30,729 nt of DNA from Hyphomicrobiales bacterium (GCA_021775835.1 JAJFHC010000105.1:1-30729), one strand, 5' to 3'; counted from the stretch's first letter, positions 8,687-19,170 are shown. Translations and numbers: made by a program. Notes: generated by a model from the letters alone, not told the origin.

Positions 8687-10273
8687 CTACTCGATCGACA
8701 TCCACCGTGTGGCGTGAACGTTTTGCAGATTGTCTTCCCAGCCTTTCAGTTTGTCGGACACCATGCTCAGCGAACCGTAGTAGAGCAGCGGGATATAGGG
8801 CAGGTCACGCATGAAGATGGTTTCGGCTTCGAACAGGGTTTTTGCGCGTGCCGCCAGATCGGTCTGGGATGCGGCCTTGTCCATCAGGGCGTCGAACTCG
8901 GGATTGGCGTAGTTTGCATAGTTGAAGCCGGGGTTATCGCTTTCCACCAGGAAGAGAAAGTTCTGGGGGTCGGAGTAATCACCGATCCAGCCGGCGCGGG
9001 CGATATCGAAGTCGCCCTTGTCACGAAGGCGCGCATAGTGGGTTTTCACGTCGGTGTTGAGAAGCGACACTTCGACCCCAAGAGGTTTCCACATGTCGGC
9101 AATGGCGACCGCTGTGTTCTTGTGGTTCTCGGAGGTGTTGTAGCGCAGCTCGATCTTGAGGGGATTGTCGGCATCGAATCCTGCCTCCTTCAAGAGGGCC
9201 TTGGCCTTGTCCTCGCGGTCGAGCATATCCTGGCCCTTGTAGTCCGCATAGGCTGGATCACCGTAATTGCCGATGCCAGGGGGCACCAGGCTGTAGCCGG
9301 CCACCATGGAACCGCCCCAGATCTCGTCGGCCAGGAACTCCCGGTCGATGACCATGGACAGAGCCTGACGGATCCGCACGTCGTCGAGTGGTTTTTTGTC
9401 GGTTTTCACCGCGTAGTAATAGGTGCCGAGATAGGGTGCTACGCGGAACTGCTTGCCGAGGTTTTCGCGCATCCACTTCATCTGTTCGGTGGGCGCGTCG
9501 TTGTTGGAATGCAACTCACCGGCCTGGAATCGCCTGAGGGCGGCACCCCGGTCTTCCGTGGGGTAGTAGTAGACCGAATCGATCTTGACGGAGTCGTTGC
9601 CGTGAAATTCCGGATTGCGCACTGACTTGACGTGGGAATTTGGGACAAATTCGGCAAGCTTGTAGGCGCCGTTGGACACCATGTTGCCGGGTCGGACAAA
9701 GTCACTGCCGTGTTTGTCGATCGAGGCCTTGTGCACCGGCAGGCCGGTCTGGTGGGTGAGCAGTTCGAGAAAATAGGGCGTTGCGGCTTCCAGCTCTATA
9801 TCGAGAGTGCGTTTGTCCGTGGCGGTCACACCGATCATGGCGGGCTTGATTTCGCCCTTGTTGATCTTTTCGGCGTTCTTGATCGGGTATAGCACGGTGG
9901 CATATTTGGCACCGGTTTCAGGCGTCATGATGCGCTGGAAGGAATAGACGAAATCCTCAGCCGTGACCGGATCGCCGTTGGACCAGCGGGCGTTGGCGCG
10001 CAGCTTGAAGGTGTAGCGGGTGCCGTCGTCGTTGACCGACCAGCTTTCGGCGACACCAGGGATTACTTTTCCTGCGGCATCGTAGATCACCAGCCCCTCA
10101 TAGAGATCGCGCAGGATGTTCGATTCATAGATCGTCGAAGTCTTGTGCAGATCGAGCGTCTCAGGCTCGCCGGTATTGCCCCTGTGGTAGATCATTTCCG
10201 CCAGAACCGGTGTGGCCACAAGAACGAAGGCAGCAAGTACGAAGAACGTGGTGAGACGGCGGATTACTGACAT
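8687..10273 (-). CDS. Periplasmic oligopeptide-binding protein (SBP_bac_5, OppA-like)
   Basis: The start at 10273 is chosen because GGGAG lies 9 bp upstream; an alternative ATG at 10282 would abut that sequence. The 528-residue product begins with a Sec signal peptide (basic MSVIRRL, hydrophobic core, cleavage likely after PVLA near residue 25). The mature protein has the SBP_bac_5 hallmark EPETLDLHKTSTIYESNILR and FKLRANARWSNGDPVTAEDF, as in OppA. It captures peptides for the two permeases and the fused ATPase encoded downstream. It is first in the operon, and the 282-bp gap upstream should hold the promoter. Peptide specificity cannot be inferred. Confidence 0.94.
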   Translation of the reverse strand: MSVIRRLTTFFVLAAFVLVATPVLAEMIYHRGNTGEPETLDLHKTSTIYESNILRDLYEGLVIYDAAGKVIPGVAESWSVNDDGTRYTFKLRANARWSNGDPVTAEDFVYSFQRIMTPETGAKYATVLYPIKNAEKINKGEIKPAMIGVTATDKRTLDIELEAATPYFLELLTHQTGLPVHKASIDKHGSDFVRPGNMVSNGAYKLAEFVPNSHVKSVRNPEFHGNDSVKIDSVYYYPTEDRGAALRRFQAGELHSNNDAPTEQMKWMRENLGKQFRVAPYLGTYYYAVKTDKKPLDDVRIRQALSMVIDREFLADEIWGGSMVAGYSLVPPGIGNYGDPAYADYKGQDMLDREDKAKALLKEAGFDADNPLKIELRYNTSENHKNTAVAIADMWKPLGVEVSLLNTDVKTHYARLRDKGDFDIARAGWIGDYSDPQNFLFLVESDNPGFNYANYANPEFDALMDKAASQTDLAARAKTLFEAETIFMRDLPYIPLLYYGSLSMVSDKLKGWEDNLQNVHATRWMSIE

Positions 10274-10555
10274 GGAAGACATCTCCCGAATACAAGGTTT
10301 AGGCCGTTGGGACCGGCGGGGAATCGACTGGTTCAGTTTAGAACAAAATGAGGCGAGATTGAACCGACGGGTCGCGGTTCAGGAATCTGTACGCTCCGTT
10401 CGGGTTGCCACTGACCAGCTAGACGCAAAATCCGGTGCATTAATCCGATATTCCGTCGACGTTCCATCTTGCGGACCATCCGTATGTTGAATATTTTCGT
10501 GCGCACAGAAGCTTGGATACTCCCCTGATCCTCTCCATGTCGGAGCTTGCGCGAT

Positions 10556-12313
10556 ATGTCTGCAAACAGAAGGGAACGCCGGCTGGCCGCGAAGCAGGCG
10601 AAGAAGAACCGGGCGACGGTTACTAGCAGCTTTCGATTTCCTGAAGTGGAAGCTGCCATATCCGGTGCGGTTCAATTCCGCGATAGCGGTCAATTTGACG
10701 AGGCGCTCGACCTGTGCGAGCGCGCGTTACCTCTTGAGGCTGACAACAAGGGGGTTCATTTTGTTACCGCAACCGTTCACGAAGGCATGTACAACTGGGA
10801 GCAAGCCATCGCATGTTATCGTCAAGCCCTTGACTTGGATGGTAAATTTGTTGCGGCCCTGTGCAATTGCGCGACCTGCCATGCAGAGCTGAAACAATAC
10901 CCTGAGGCACTCGCACTTCTGAAGCAGGCCAAGCAGATCGATCGAAAGCTGACCGTTATCGACAAGCTCATCGGCGATGTGTTCATGGCCACCAAGAGGT
11001 TTTCCCAGGCTATCGACCCTTATCGGCGTACACTTGCCGGGAAGCCTAGTGCTGCCGGGATCAACCTGCTCGCCACGGCCTACGATCAGGCCGGGCAACC
11101 GGCAAAGGCGATTGAGTTCTACAAGAAAGCCATAGGACTTGGCGTGCCGCGCGCGGTCGTCATGACCTATATCGCCAAGATCGAACAGGTGCGCGGCAAT
11201 TTCGAAGCCGCCCGGACTTGTCTGGAAGAGGCCATCAGGGCGGATCCGAACTATCCCCACGCCCATATGATGCTGGCCTCCGGTGTGCCTGACGACGCCC
11301 TCGACGATCAGATCGCTCTAGCCCGTGAGGCACTGGAGCGACTGAAGGCGGGCAAGCATGCGGGAGAGTATCTGGCGCCACTGCACTTTTCCCTGTTTCA
11401 GCTTCTGGACCGCAAATCGGAATATGACGGCGCGTTCCGTCACCTGATCGCAGGCAATGAACTGATGTCGGAACCAGGCGAGGGAAACGCGGCGGAGGCG
11501 GGCGCGCTGGTCGAACAGTTGAAGACTACGTACACGGCAGAATTCCTGGCCGGGAATACTAGCCATGCAGATGAAACATTTGCGCCGGTGTTCGTCTTCG
11601 GCATGCCCCGATCCGGCACGACACTTGTCGAACAGATTATTTCGAGCCATCCGAAGGCGCGTGGTGTCGGCGAAATCGAAGCGCTCTACTGGGCGGAAAG
11701 CCAGCTTGGGTCTCCGTCCAACGATTGGATCGCAAACGTTGCACAATGCTACATGGAAGCCGTCGGATATCAGGCAAGGTCGGGTGGCGGAGGGCGGCGT
11801 GACGTCCGGATTGTCGACAAGTCGCTGAGTTCTTACCTTTTCGTGGGACTTGCGAGCCTGATGTTCCCCCAGGCGCGCTTCATTTGCTGTAACCGGCATC
11901 CGATGGCGGCGGGTGCATCGATGTACGCCCAGATGTTCGAGCCGGGCTCGGTTCCTTTCACGTGTTCCCAGGAAGGCATTGCCCGTCAGCAGATTCTTTT
12001 CGACGATATCATGGAGCACTGGAGACAGGTCCTGCCGGAGCGGATTCTGGATGTGCGCTACGAGGCGCTGGTCGACGATCCCGAAGCCAACATCAGGAAG
12101 ATCCTCGATCACGTCTCGCTGGAGTGGGATGAGGCCTGTCTTGACTTTCACAAGTCCGGCAACACGGTTCGCAGTGCAAGTGTCGAGCAGGTCAGGCAGC
12201 CGATCTATCGGTCCGCCTGGAAGCGGTGGCGTCATTATGCCGACCACCTCAAGCCGATGAGCAACGCGCTCGATGCCCAGATTTCCGCGTATGAGCTTCG
12301 CGGCGACACCTGA
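10556..12313 (+). CDS. TPR-repeat protein with C-terminal sulfotransferase domain
   Basis: ATG at 10556 follows CGGAG by 10 bp and gives 585 residues. The N-terminus is very basic (MSANRRERRLAAKQAKKN). Residues from about 30 to 260 form successive tetratricopeptide helices, for example DSGQFDEALDLCERAL and MYNWEQAIACYRQALDLD. The C-terminal half is a Sulfotransfer_3 domain with the PAPS 5'-phosphosulfate loop GMPRSGTTLVEQI at about residue 349 and a later FICCNRHPMAAG segment in the position of the 3'-phosphate-binding motif, where most family members have RDP; Asp appears replaced by His. The product presumably sulfates a protein or small acceptor, unknown. It is a single gene between the importer and recA. 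Confidence 0.88.
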   Translation: MSANRRERRLAAKQAKKNRATVTSSFRFPEVEAAISGAVQFRDSGQFDEALDLCERALPLEADNKGVHFVTATVHEGMYNWEQAIACYRQALDLDGKFVAALCNCATCHAELKQYPEALALLKQAKQIDRKLTVIDKLIGDVFMATKRFSQAIDPYRRTLAGKPSAAGINLLATAYDQAGQPAKAIEFYKKAIGLGVPRAVVMTYIAKIEQVRGNFEAARTCLEEAIRADPNYPHAHMMLASGVPDDALDDQIALAREALERLKAGKHAGEYLAPLHFSLFQLLDRKSEYDGAFRHLIAGNELMSEPGEGNAAEAGALVEQLKTTYTAEFLAGNTSHADETFAPVFVFGMPRSGTTLVEQIISSHPKARGVGEIEALYWAESQLGSPSNDWIANVAQCYMEAVGYQARSGGGGRRDVRIVDKSLSSYLFVGLASLMFPQARFICCNRHPMAAGASMYAQMFEPGSVPFTCSQEGIARQQILFDDIMEHWRQVLPERILDVRYEALVDDPEANIRKILDHVSLEWDEACLDFHKSGNTVRSASVEQVRQPIYRSAWKRWRHYADHLKPMSNALDAQISAYELRGDT

Positions 12314-12633
12314 CGACGTCCGTGAGAACTCATGGCACGTGATCGGCGTGATCTCCGGCGGGTGTTCCGCCGTCGGGGCCTCGTGATCGACTTGTTGAAG
12401 AGATCCAAGAATGAAAACTTGCGACGGGTAACCGATTCTCGATCCGTTCCAATCACAGAAACCGGATGCGCTGAAATGCCCCGGGAATCATATCAACAGG
12501 GAACAAACTTGGAACATGATCGAAATGTTCACATTTTATCAACGGTTTGAGAATTATCTTGCAAATAAGAACAAAACCGGTACATTCACTTTCGTTGCAA
12601 CCGATCAGCCGCTGTGAAATAAGGAAATCGAGT
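12314..12633 (+). promoter_or_regulatory. recA upstream region, 320 bp without a convincing gene
   Basis: The first half has no convincing terminator for the preceding gene; GGCGG-gtgtt-CCGCC near 12358-12372 could fold but lacks a T-tract. The second half is AT-richer and carries the LexA box at 12501-12515. The recA ribosome-binding site AAGGAA is at 12621-12626. A 72-codon open frame at 12332-12550 crosses the LexA box and lacks a clear ribosome-binding site, so I do not call it a gene. Confidence 0.6.
12501..12515. promoter_or_regulatory. LexA/SOS box upstream of recA
   Basis: GAAC-AAACTTG-GAAC is an exact match to the alphaproteobacterial LexA direct repeat GTTC-N7-GTTC read on the other strand. 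It overlaps a candidate -35 (TTGGAA, 12509-12514) with a weak AT-rich -10 about 18 bp downstream, and lies 118 bp before the recA start. Damage-inducible repression of recA by LexA follows from established alphaproteobacterial SOS biology. Confidence 0.82.
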
Positions 12634-13737
12634 ATGTCGCAAAGTTCAATTCGTCTCGTAGAGAGCAATCCCATGGAAAAAGAAAAAGCGCTTGATGCCG
12701 CCCTCAGTCAGATTGAGCGTGCCTTTGGCAAAGGTTCGATCATGCGGCTGGGCAAATCCGACAAGGTGGTCGAGATAGAGTCGGTATCGACCGGTTCGCT
12801 GGGGCTCGATATCGCCCTTGGCATCGGCGGTCTGCCGCGCGGCCGGGTGGTCGAGATCTACGGGCCGGAGTCTTCCGGCAAGACGACACTTGCCCTGCAC
12901 ACCATCGCCGAAGCCCAGAAGGCCGGTGGTATCTGCGCCTTCGTCGACGCTGAACATGCGCTGGACCCGATTTATGCCCGCAAACTGGGTGTCGATCTGG
13001 ACGAGATGCTTATTTCCCAACCCGACACGGGCGAGCAGGGGCTGGAGATTGCCGACACGCTTGTGCGCTCGGGCGCTGTGTCGATCCTGGTGATCGATTC
13101 AGTCGCCGCGCTGACACCGCGGGCGGAGCTGGAAGGCGAGATGGGCGACAGCCTGCCGGGTCTTCAGGCCCGCCTGATGAGCCAGGCGTTGCGCAAGCTT
13201 ACCGCATCGATCTCCAAATCGAACACCATGGTGATTTTCATCAACCAGATCCGCATGAAGATCGGGGTGATGTTTGGGTCGCCGGAGACCACGACGGGCG
13301 GCAATGCGCTGAAGTTCTATGCCTCTGTGCGGCTGGATATCCGACGGATCGGGCAGATCAAGGATCGCGATGAGGTGGTCGGCAACCAGACCCGGGTGAA
13401 AGTGGTCAAGAACAAGGTGGCACCACCGTTCAAGCAAGTCGAGTTCGACATCATGTACGGGGTTGGCATTTCGAAAACCGGTGAGTTGATCGATCTGGGT
13501 GTCAAGGCGGGCATCGTCGAGAAGTCGGGCTCCTGGTATTCCTACAATAGCGAGCGTGTGGGCCAAGGCCGCGAAAACGCCAAGACATTCCTTAAGGACA
13601 ATCCCGAAACTGCCGACCAGATCGAGGAAGCAATCCGTCAGAATGCCGGGCTGATTGCTGAAAAGATCCTTCACGATCCGGGCATGGGCACTGACGATGA
13701 CGACGACGACATCGGCAGCGTCGAAGCCGCCGGCTGA
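12634..13737 (+). CDS. recA: Recombinase RecA
   Basis: ATG at 12634 follows AAGGAA by 7 bp and gives 367 residues. The N-terminus [11 protein letters not shown] closely resembles rhizobial RecA (about MAQNSLRLVED), which supports this start over upstream in-frame codons. Walker A GPESSGKT is at about 77-84, the Walker B region reads [13 protein letters not shown], loop L2 contains [18 protein letters not shown], and the C-terminus is acidic (DDDDDD), as usual. The ATP-dependent filament performs strand exchange and stimulates LexA cleavage. It is monocistronic: LexA box upstream, strong terminator at 13787-13818 downstream. Confidence 0.99.
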   Translation: MSQSSIRLVESNPMEKEKALDAALSQIERAFGKGSIMRLGKSDKVVEIESVSTGSLGLDIALGIGGLPRGRVVEIYGPESSGKTTLALHTIAEAQKAGGICAFVDAEHALDPIYARKLGVDLDEMLISQPDTGEQGLEIADTLVRSGAVSILVIDSVAALTPRAELEGEMGDSLPGLQARLMSQALRKLTASISKSNTMVIFINQIRMKIGVMFGSPETTTGGNALKFYASVRLDIRRIGQIKDRDEVVGNQTRVKVVKNKVAPPFKQVEFDIMYGVGISKTGELIDLGVKAGIVEKSGSWYSYNSERVGQGRENAKTFLKDNPETADQIEEAIRQNAGLIAEKILHDPGMGTDDDDDDIGSVEAAG

Positions 13738-13786
13738 CAGGGTAACCCTTTCTATCCCCCGGACCGGTCCTACGGTCCCCTTCTGG

Positions 13787-13818
13787 GGCGCTTCTTTCAG
13801 GGAAGCGCCTCTTTTTTT
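13787..13818 (+). terminator. Rho-independent terminator of recA
   Basis: The stem GGCGCTTC (13787-13794) pairs perfectly with GAAGCGCC (13802-13809) around a 7-nt loop, followed by TCTTTTTTT. A weaker hairpin GGACCG/CGGTCC lies just upstream, near 13761-13778. Confidence 0.92.
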
Positions 13819-13997
13819 GTTTCGATGACCGGGGATTGTGCAGTGCCTTGCCGCTGTGGCACGACGGTTGTCTGGACACTGCTGGAGGCGCACTGTAAAA
13901 GCACTGCTTGATATGACTTTTCCACACCGGCGCGGTCCGATAACGCTCTCCTTAGAGTGCCGACCGGGTCTTGTGTGCCAACATGTACGGACGCGCC

Positions 13998-16661
13998 ATG
14001 TCTTCGATGAACGAAATCAGAACGACGTTTCTCAACTATTTTAATGTCCACGACCACGAGATCGTGCAGTCGGGACCGCTTGTGCCGGTCAATGACCCGA
14101 CTCTCCTGTTCACCAACGCGGGCATGGTGCAGTTCAAGAACGTGTTCACCGGTGTTGAGAAACGACCCTACGATCGTGCGGTGACATCCCAAAAATGCGT
14201 CCGTGCCGGCGGCAAGCACAATGATCTCGACAATGTGGGGTATACCGCGCGCCATCACACGTTTTTCGAAATGCTCGGAAACTTCTCCTTCGGCGATTAT
14301 TTCAAGGACCGGGCCATCGAACTTGCCTGGAACCTGGTCACCAGGGAATTCGGCCTTGATGCGAACCGTCTTCTGGTGACCGTGTTTTCTGAGGACGACG
14401 AGGCGCTGAACCTGTGGAAGAAAATCGCCGGGATTCCAGAATCCCGGATAATCCGGATACCCACAAGCGATAATTTCTGGTCGATGGGCGATACCGGTCC
14501 CTGCGGACCGTGTTCGGAAATATTTTATGACCACGGCGATCATATCCCCGGCGGGCCTCCGGGCAGTCCGGACGAGGATGGCGATCGTTTCATCGAAATC
14601 TGGAATCTGGTGTTCATGCAGTATGAGCAACTGTCGCTGGAAGAACGCGTGAACCTGCCGCGTCCCTCAATCGATACCGGCATGGGATTGGAACGGATAA
14701 CCTCGCTGCTGCAAGGTTCTCACGACATATTTCAGACAGACCTGATGCAGACCTTGATCCAGGCGTCTGTCGAGGCTTCGAACGTGGCGGCTGACGAGGG
14801 CCATATGGTCAGCCACCGGGTGATTGCGGATCATCTGCGGGCAACAAGCTTTCTCATTGCCGACGGTGTCCTGCCGTCAAACGAGGGGCGTGGATATGTG
14901 TTGCGCCGGATTATGCGCCGCGCCATGCGTCATGCGGAACTACTGGGTGTCCGTGAGCCCATGATATGGCGGTTGGTGCCGACTTTGGTGCACGAGATGG
15001 GCCAGGCATATCCGGAACTCCACCGTGCCGAAGCACTGATTACAGAGACCCTGAAACTTGAAGAGACGCGGTTCCGCAAAACCCTGGAGCGCGGTCTCAG
15101 GATGCTGGACGACGCGTCGAGTGAACTCGGCGATGGCGACAAGTTCTCCGGCGACGTCGCGTTCAAGCTCTATGACACTTATGGCTTTCCGCTCGATCTG
15201 ACGGAAGACGCACTCAGACCGCGGGGTATCACGGTCGACAATGCGGCATTCGATGCCGCAATGGAACACCAACGCGAAGAAGCCCGTGCGGCCTGGTCGG
15301 GCTCAGGTGGAGCAGCCACGGAGCACATCTGGTTTGGCCTGCGCGAGACCCACGGTGCGACGGAGTTTCTCGGGTATGAAACCGAAGAGGCCGAAGGTGT
15401 CGTCCTGGCCCTGGTGGTTGACGATGAAATCGTCGATTCCGCACCGGAGGGACAGTCTGTGCAGGTCATCTTGAACCAGACGCCGTTTTACGGTGAGTCC
15501 GGCGGCCAGGTCGGGGACCGCGGCATCATGTCGAACGCCGATGGCGTGATGCTCGAGGTTCGCGATACTCAGAAGAAACTGGGCGATCTGTTCATACATT
15601 CAGTTGTTGTCGCCTCAGGCACGGTCTCCGTCGGGGACGCGCTCGAGCTCAAGATTGACGGCGTCCGTCGCTCGGGCACGCGGGCAAACCATTCAGCAAC
15701 CCATCTGCTGCATGAAGCACTGCGTGAAACTCTCGGTGCTCATGTGGCCCAGAAGGGGTCACTTGTGGAACCCGGCCGCCTCCGCTTCGATATCAGTCAC
15801 CCAAAGTCGATTTCGTTCGACGAGATGAAGGACGTTGAGGAAATTGCCAATCGGGTGATCCTGCAGAACGATCCGGTGACGACGAGGCTCATGAGTGTTG
15901 ACGATGCGATCGAGTCAGGGGCGCTGGCGTTGTTCGGTGAAAAGTATGGCGAGGAGGTGCGTGTGGTTTCCATGGGCACACGCCATGACTCGGAGCAATC
16001 GAATGGTGTTTATTCGGTGGAACTCTGTGGTGGGACTCACGTTCGCCGCACCGGTGACATTGGTCTTGTGAAAGTCGTGGCGGAGGGTGCTGTGGCAGCA
16101 GGCGTGCGCCGGATCGAGGCGCTCACGGGGCCAGAAGCCAGGGCCTATCTCGACGAACAGGACCGCCGGGTCCGCGAAGCGTCCGACCTGCTCAAGGCGT
16201 CACCGCAGGACCTGACCGATCGTGTCAAAGCCCTGGTTGAAGAACGACGTACTCTTGAGCGCGAACTGGCTGATGCGAAGCGCAAGCTTGCCTTCAGTGG
16301 CGGCACCAGCGCAGACGACGGCATTCGTGAGGTTGGCAACGTCACGGTCATGGCCCGCGCCCTGCAGGGGATCAACCCCAAGGACCTGCGCGGCCTGGTT
16401 GACGACGGCAAGAGCAAGATCGGTTCAGGAGTGGTTGCCATTGTCGGGGTCAACGACGAAGGTCGTGCAGGGATTGCTGTTGGGGTCACGGAAGATCTGG
16501 TGGCTACATACAACGCCGTGGAACTGGTTCAGGCCGGTGCCTCCGCGCTCGGTGGCAAGGGCGGCGGCGGACGGCCTGATATGGCGCAAGCCGGTGGTCC
16601 AGATGGGGCCAAGGCCGATGCGGCTCTTGAGGCTATTACGGATCTCATTGGCGCGGCATAA
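13998..16661 (+). CDS. alaS: Alanyl-tRNA synthetase
   Basis: From ATG at 13998 the product has 887 residues and starts [15 protein letters not shown], the usual class-II motif-1 entry of bacterial AlaRS. In-frame starts at 13971 and 13983 exist and the ribosome-binding site is weak, so the start is likely but not certain. The N-terminal catalytic core includes [20 protein letters not shown]. The editing domain zinc ligands are His565, His569 (HSATH), Cys677 and His681 (CGGTH). The C-Ala dimerisation domain ends with [12 protein letters not shown]. It charges tRNA-Ala in the cytoplasm and clears Ser/Gly mischarging. Length and order are typical. recA-alaS adjacency is common in alphaproteobacteria. 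A terminator separates it from recA. Confidence 0.99.
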   Translation: MSSMNEIRTTFLNYFNVHDHEIVQSGPLVPVNDPTLLFTNAGMVQFKNVFTGVEKRPYDRAVTSQKCVRAGGKHNDLDNVGYTARHHTFFEMLGNFSFGDYFKDRAIELAWNLVTREFGLDANRLLVTVFSEDDEALNLWKKIAGIPESRIIRIPTSDNFWSMGDTGPCGPCSEIFYDHGDHIPGGPPGSPDEDGDRFIEIWNLVFMQYEQLSLEERVNLPRPSIDTGMGLERITSLLQGSHDIFQTDLMQTLIQASVEASNVAADEGHMVSHRVIADHLRATSFLIADGVLPSNEGRGYVLRRIMRRAMRHAELLGVREPMIWRLVPTLVHEMGQAYPELHRAEALITETLKLEETRFRKTLERGLRMLDDASSELGDGDKFSGDVAFKLYDTYGFPLDLTEDALRPRGITVDNAAFDAAMEHQREEARAAWSGSGGAATEHIWFGLRETHGATEFLGYETEEAEGVVLALVVDDEIVDSAPEGQSVQVILNQTPFYGESGGQVGDRGIMSNADGVMLEVRDTQKKLGDLFIHSVVVASGTVSVGDALELKIDGVRRSGTRANHSATHLLHEALRETLGAHVAQKGSLVEPGRLRFDISHPKSISFDEMKDVEEIANRVILQNDPVTTRLMSVDDAIESGALALFGEKYGEEVRVVSMGTRHDSEQSNGVYSVELCGGTHVRRTGDIGLVKVVAEGAVAAGVRRIEALTGPEARAYLDEQDRRVREASDLLKASPQDLTDRVKALVEERRTLERELADAKRKLAFSGGTSADDGIREVGNVTVMARALQGINPKDLRGLVDDGKSKIGSGVVAIVGVNDEGRAGIAVGVTEDLVATYNAVELVQAGASALGGKGGGGRPDMAQAGGPDGAKADAALEAITDLIGAA

Positions 16662-16691
16662 CAGGTGACCGGGCCGGGCGGGGAGGAGATC

Positions 16692-17888
16692 ATGCCTGTC
16701 CAAAATCAAAGTGGCTATCAACAGGTGCGTACCCGCACGCGCGAAATTGTTGAAGCGGCACATGGTGGAGACACGGCGAGCACCCTGTTTGACGCGACGA
16801 TCGTCGTTCTGATCATCGCCAATGTGGCTGCTTTCATTCTGGAGACTGTCGATAGCGTTGAGGCCCAGTACGGTTCGGCACTTGAACTGTTCAACATCCT
16901 CTCCGTGATCGTCTTTACAATCGAGTATGCGTTGCGTTTGTGGACGTGTGTGGAACTGACGCGCCTGCGTCATCTGCCGGCCTGGAAGGCACGGCTGCAG
17001 TTTGCCTGCCGCCCGATGCTGATCATCGATTTGCTGGCGATCCTGCCGTTTTATCTGAGCATGTTCTTTGCGCTGGATTTGCGTGTGTTGCGTGTGCTTC
17101 GGCTGCTTCGCTTCTTCAAACTTGCCCGGTATTCGCCTGCCCTGCAGACGCTGGGCAGAGTGATTGCGAGCGAACGCCGGGCTTTTGCCGGCGCAGGGAT
17201 CGTCATGCTGGCGATGCTGCTGACCGCCTCCACGGTCATGTATTTCCTGGAACACGATGCCCAGCCGGAGGTGTTCAGCAGTGTCCCGGCGGCGGCCTGG
17301 TGGGCGATTGCCACGCTGACGACTGTAGGGTACGGCGATGTCACGCCGATCACTCAGGCCGGCAAGGTGTTCGGCGCGGTCGTGATGCTGTTCGGCCTGG
17401 GCATGTTCGCGCTTCCCATCGGTATTCTTGCAACCGGTTTCGCCCAGGAGATCAACCGGCGTGAGTTTGTCGTAACCTGGAGTATGGTTGTGGATGTGCC
17501 CCTGTTCGGGACCCTGGATGCCGCGTCCATTTCCAAGATCGTGACCCAGTTGCGCGCGCTGTCTTATCCCGAAGGTGCCATTCTTCTCAGCGAAGACGAC
17601 GAGATCCAGGCACTTCATTTTGTGGCTTCGGGAAGGGTGGAACTTCAATTGCTGAATCGGACCGCCGAAATCGATGCCGGGGATTTTTTCGGGGAATCAG
17701 CTCTGCTCGACAGGCACACCCGATATGTGCGCTCCGCCAAGGCCCTGACGCGTTGCGATCTTCTGCTGCTCGACCGTCATGACTTCGAGTATCTGCTGAA
17801 GGAACATCCCGAGATCCGCGAACGGATCCAGGAGGCTTCGGTTTCACGCGGCGTCATGGCATCGGACACGCCGGAGCATCTTGGTTGA
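16692..17888 (+). CDS. Six-helix potassium-channel-like protein with cyclic-nucleotide-binding-like domain (MloK1-type)
   Basis: ATG at 16692 is preceded by GGGGAGGAG, 30 bp after the alaS stop; an upstream GTG-type start at 16665 is less likely. The 398-residue protein has an S1-S4 voltage-sensor-like region with an arginine-rich helix (RVLRVLRLLRFFKLARY), a pore loop with the K+ filter TTVGYGD (residues 210-216), S6, and a C-terminal cNMP-binding fold at about 270-385 (GDFFGESALLD). The phosphate cassette looks altered: aligned with GEMALLxxPRTATV-type cassettes it is one residue shorter and His stands at the usual Arg position, so cyclic-nucleotide gating is doubtful. It acts in the inner membrane. 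It may be co-transcribed with alaS, without obvious functional link. Confidence 0.9.
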   Translation: MPVQNQSGYQQVRTRTREIVEAAHGGDTASTLFDATIVVLIIANVAAFILETVDSVEAQYGSALELFNILSVIVFTIEYALRLWTCVELTRLRHLPAWKARLQFACRPMLIIDLLAILPFYLSMFFALDLRVLRVLRLLRFFKLARYSPALQTLGRVIASERRAFAGAGIVMLAMLLTASTVMYFLEHDAQPEVFSSVPAAAWWAIATLTTVGYGDVTPITQAGKVFGAVVMLFGLGMFALPIGILATGFAQEINRREFVVTWSMVVDVPLFGTLDAASISKIVTQLRALSYPEGAILLSEDDEIQALHFVASGRVELQLLNRTAEIDAGDFFGESALLDRHTRYVRSAKALTRCDLLLLDRHDFEYLLKEHPEIRERIQEASVSRGVMASDTPEHLG

Positions 17889-17900
17889 GACTGAAGTTTC

Positions 17901-17936
17901 TGCCGTGCCCCGGAAGTGAGCATCCAGGGCACGGCA
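17901..17936. terminator. Hairpin between convergent channel gene and icd
   Basis: TGCCGTGCCC (17901-17910) pairs perfectly over 10 bp with GGGCACGGCA (17927-17936) around a 16-nt loop. There is no clear T-tract on either side, so it may aid Rho-dependent termination or protect 3' ends of both transcripts rather than be a classical intrinsic terminator. Confidence 0.55.
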
Positions 17937-17955
17937 GTGATATCATGCCGGTGGT

Positions 17956-19170
17956 TCAGCTCATGGCCTTTTGAAGGTTTTCGTCAACCTTGTCGAGGAA
18001 ACCAGTGGTCGACAGCCAGGATTGCTCGGCACCGACCAAGAGTGCCAGATCCTTGGTCATAGAGCCGCTTTCGACGGTGTCGACACAAACCTTCTCCAGT
18101 GTCAGTGCGAAGTCTGCCAGTGCCTGGTTGTCATCGAGCTTGGCGCGGTGTGCCAGGCCGCGGGTCCAGGCGAAGATCGACGCAATCGAGTTGGTCGAGG
18201 TCTCCTCGCCCTTCTGGTGATTGCGGAAGTGGCGGGTAACCGTGCCGTGGGCGGCTTCGGCCTCGACGGTATTCCCGTCCGGGGTCAGCAGGACGCTGGT
18301 CATGAGCCCCAGTGAGCCAAAGCCCTGTGCCACGGTATCGGACTGGACGTCGCCGTCATAGTTTTTGCAGGCCCAGATGAACTTGCCGCTCCATTTGAGT
18401 GCTGCTGCAACCATGTCATCGATCAAGCGATGCTCATAGGTAATGCCTGCCGCTTCGAACTGGTCCTTGAATTCGGCTTCGAAGACTTCCTCGAAAAGAT
18501 CCTTGAACCGGCCGTCATAGACTTTGAGGATGGTGTTCTTGGTCGAAAGATAGACCGGCCACTTGCGATTGACACCAAAAGCGAAACACGCGCGGGCAAA
18601 GTTGCGGATCGAGTCGTCCAGGTTGTACATGGAAAGGGCGACGCCCGATTCGGGGAAATCGAAGACTTCCCGTTCGATGGTTTCAGAGCCGTCTTCGGCT
18701 TCCCATTTCATTGTGAGTTTGCCCTTGCCCGGGACCAGGAAATCGGTTGCCCGATACTGGTCGCCGAACGCATGGCGGCCGATCACGATTGGATCTGTCC
18801 ATCCCGGCACAAGCCTTGGCACGTTCTTGCAGATGATCGGCTCGCGGAACACGGTGCCGCCCAGGATGTTCCTGATGGTGCCATTTGGCGAGCGCCACAT
18901 TTTCTTCAGGCCGAATTCTTCCACACGACCTTCGTCTGGCGTGATCGTCGCGCACTTTACACCAACGCCATATTGCTTGATTGCATTGGCGGCATCGATG
19001 GTAATCTGGTCTTCGGTTTCGTCCCGGCATTCGATGCCAAGATCGTAGTACTTCAATTCCAGATCCAGATAAGGGTGAACCAGTTTGTCTTTGATGAACT
19101 GCCAGATAATGCGGGTCATTTCGTCGCCGTCGAGTTCGACAACCGGGTTTTCGACCTTGATCTTGGACAT
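17956..19170 (-). CDS. icd: NADP-dependent isocitrate dehydrogenase (eukaryotic/rhizobial type)
   Basis: The 404-residue protein begins [23 protein letters not shown], split by the substrate loop, and contains the substrate-binding [19 protein letters not shown] (the Ser-Pro-Asn-Gly-Thr cluster and arginines) and the NADP-binding region [15 protein letters not shown]. This is the dimeric type found in alphaproteobacteria and mitochondria, not the E. coli Icd type. It converts isocitrate to 2-oxoglutarate and CO2 with NADPH formation in the cytosol. It is a single gene, convergent with the channel gene and divergent from the methyltransferase gene. The 217-bp gap upstream holds both promoters; no operator is evident. 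Confidence 0.98.
   Translation of the reverse strand: MSKIKVENPVVELDGDEMTRIIWQFIKDKLVHPYLDLELKYYDLGIECRDETEDQITIDAANAIKQYGVGVKCATITPDEGRVEEFGLKKMWRSPNGTIRNILGGTVFREPIICKNVPRLVPGWTDPIVIGRHAFGDQYRATDFLVPGKGKLTMKWEAEDGSETIEREVFDFPESGVALSMYNLDDSIRNFARACFAFGVNRKWPVYLSTKNTILKVYDGRFKDLFEEVFEAEFKDQFEAAGITYEHRLIDDMVAAALKWSGKFIWACKNYDGDVQSDTVAQGFGSLGLMTSVLLTPDGNTVEAEAAHGTVTRHFRNHQKGEETSTNSIASIFAWTRGLAHRAKLDDNQALADFALTLEKVCVDTVESGSMTKDLALLVGAEQSWLSTTGFLDKVDENLQKAMS

Noticed and set aside
7745..9625. A 626-codon open frame on the plus strand opposite oppB/oppA
   Set aside because: It is antisense to two clear transporter genes, has low-complexity His/Asp/Gln-rich composition and no family resemblance; long antisense frames are common in GC-rich DNA.
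12332..12550. Small 72-codon open frame upstream of recA
   Set aside because: It runs across the LexA box and promoter, has no ribosome-binding site and no family resemblance.
16425..17648. A 407-codon minus-strand open frame under alaS and the channel gene
   Set aside because: Antisense shadow crossing two real genes; composition is unlike protein (Gln/His/Arg runs).
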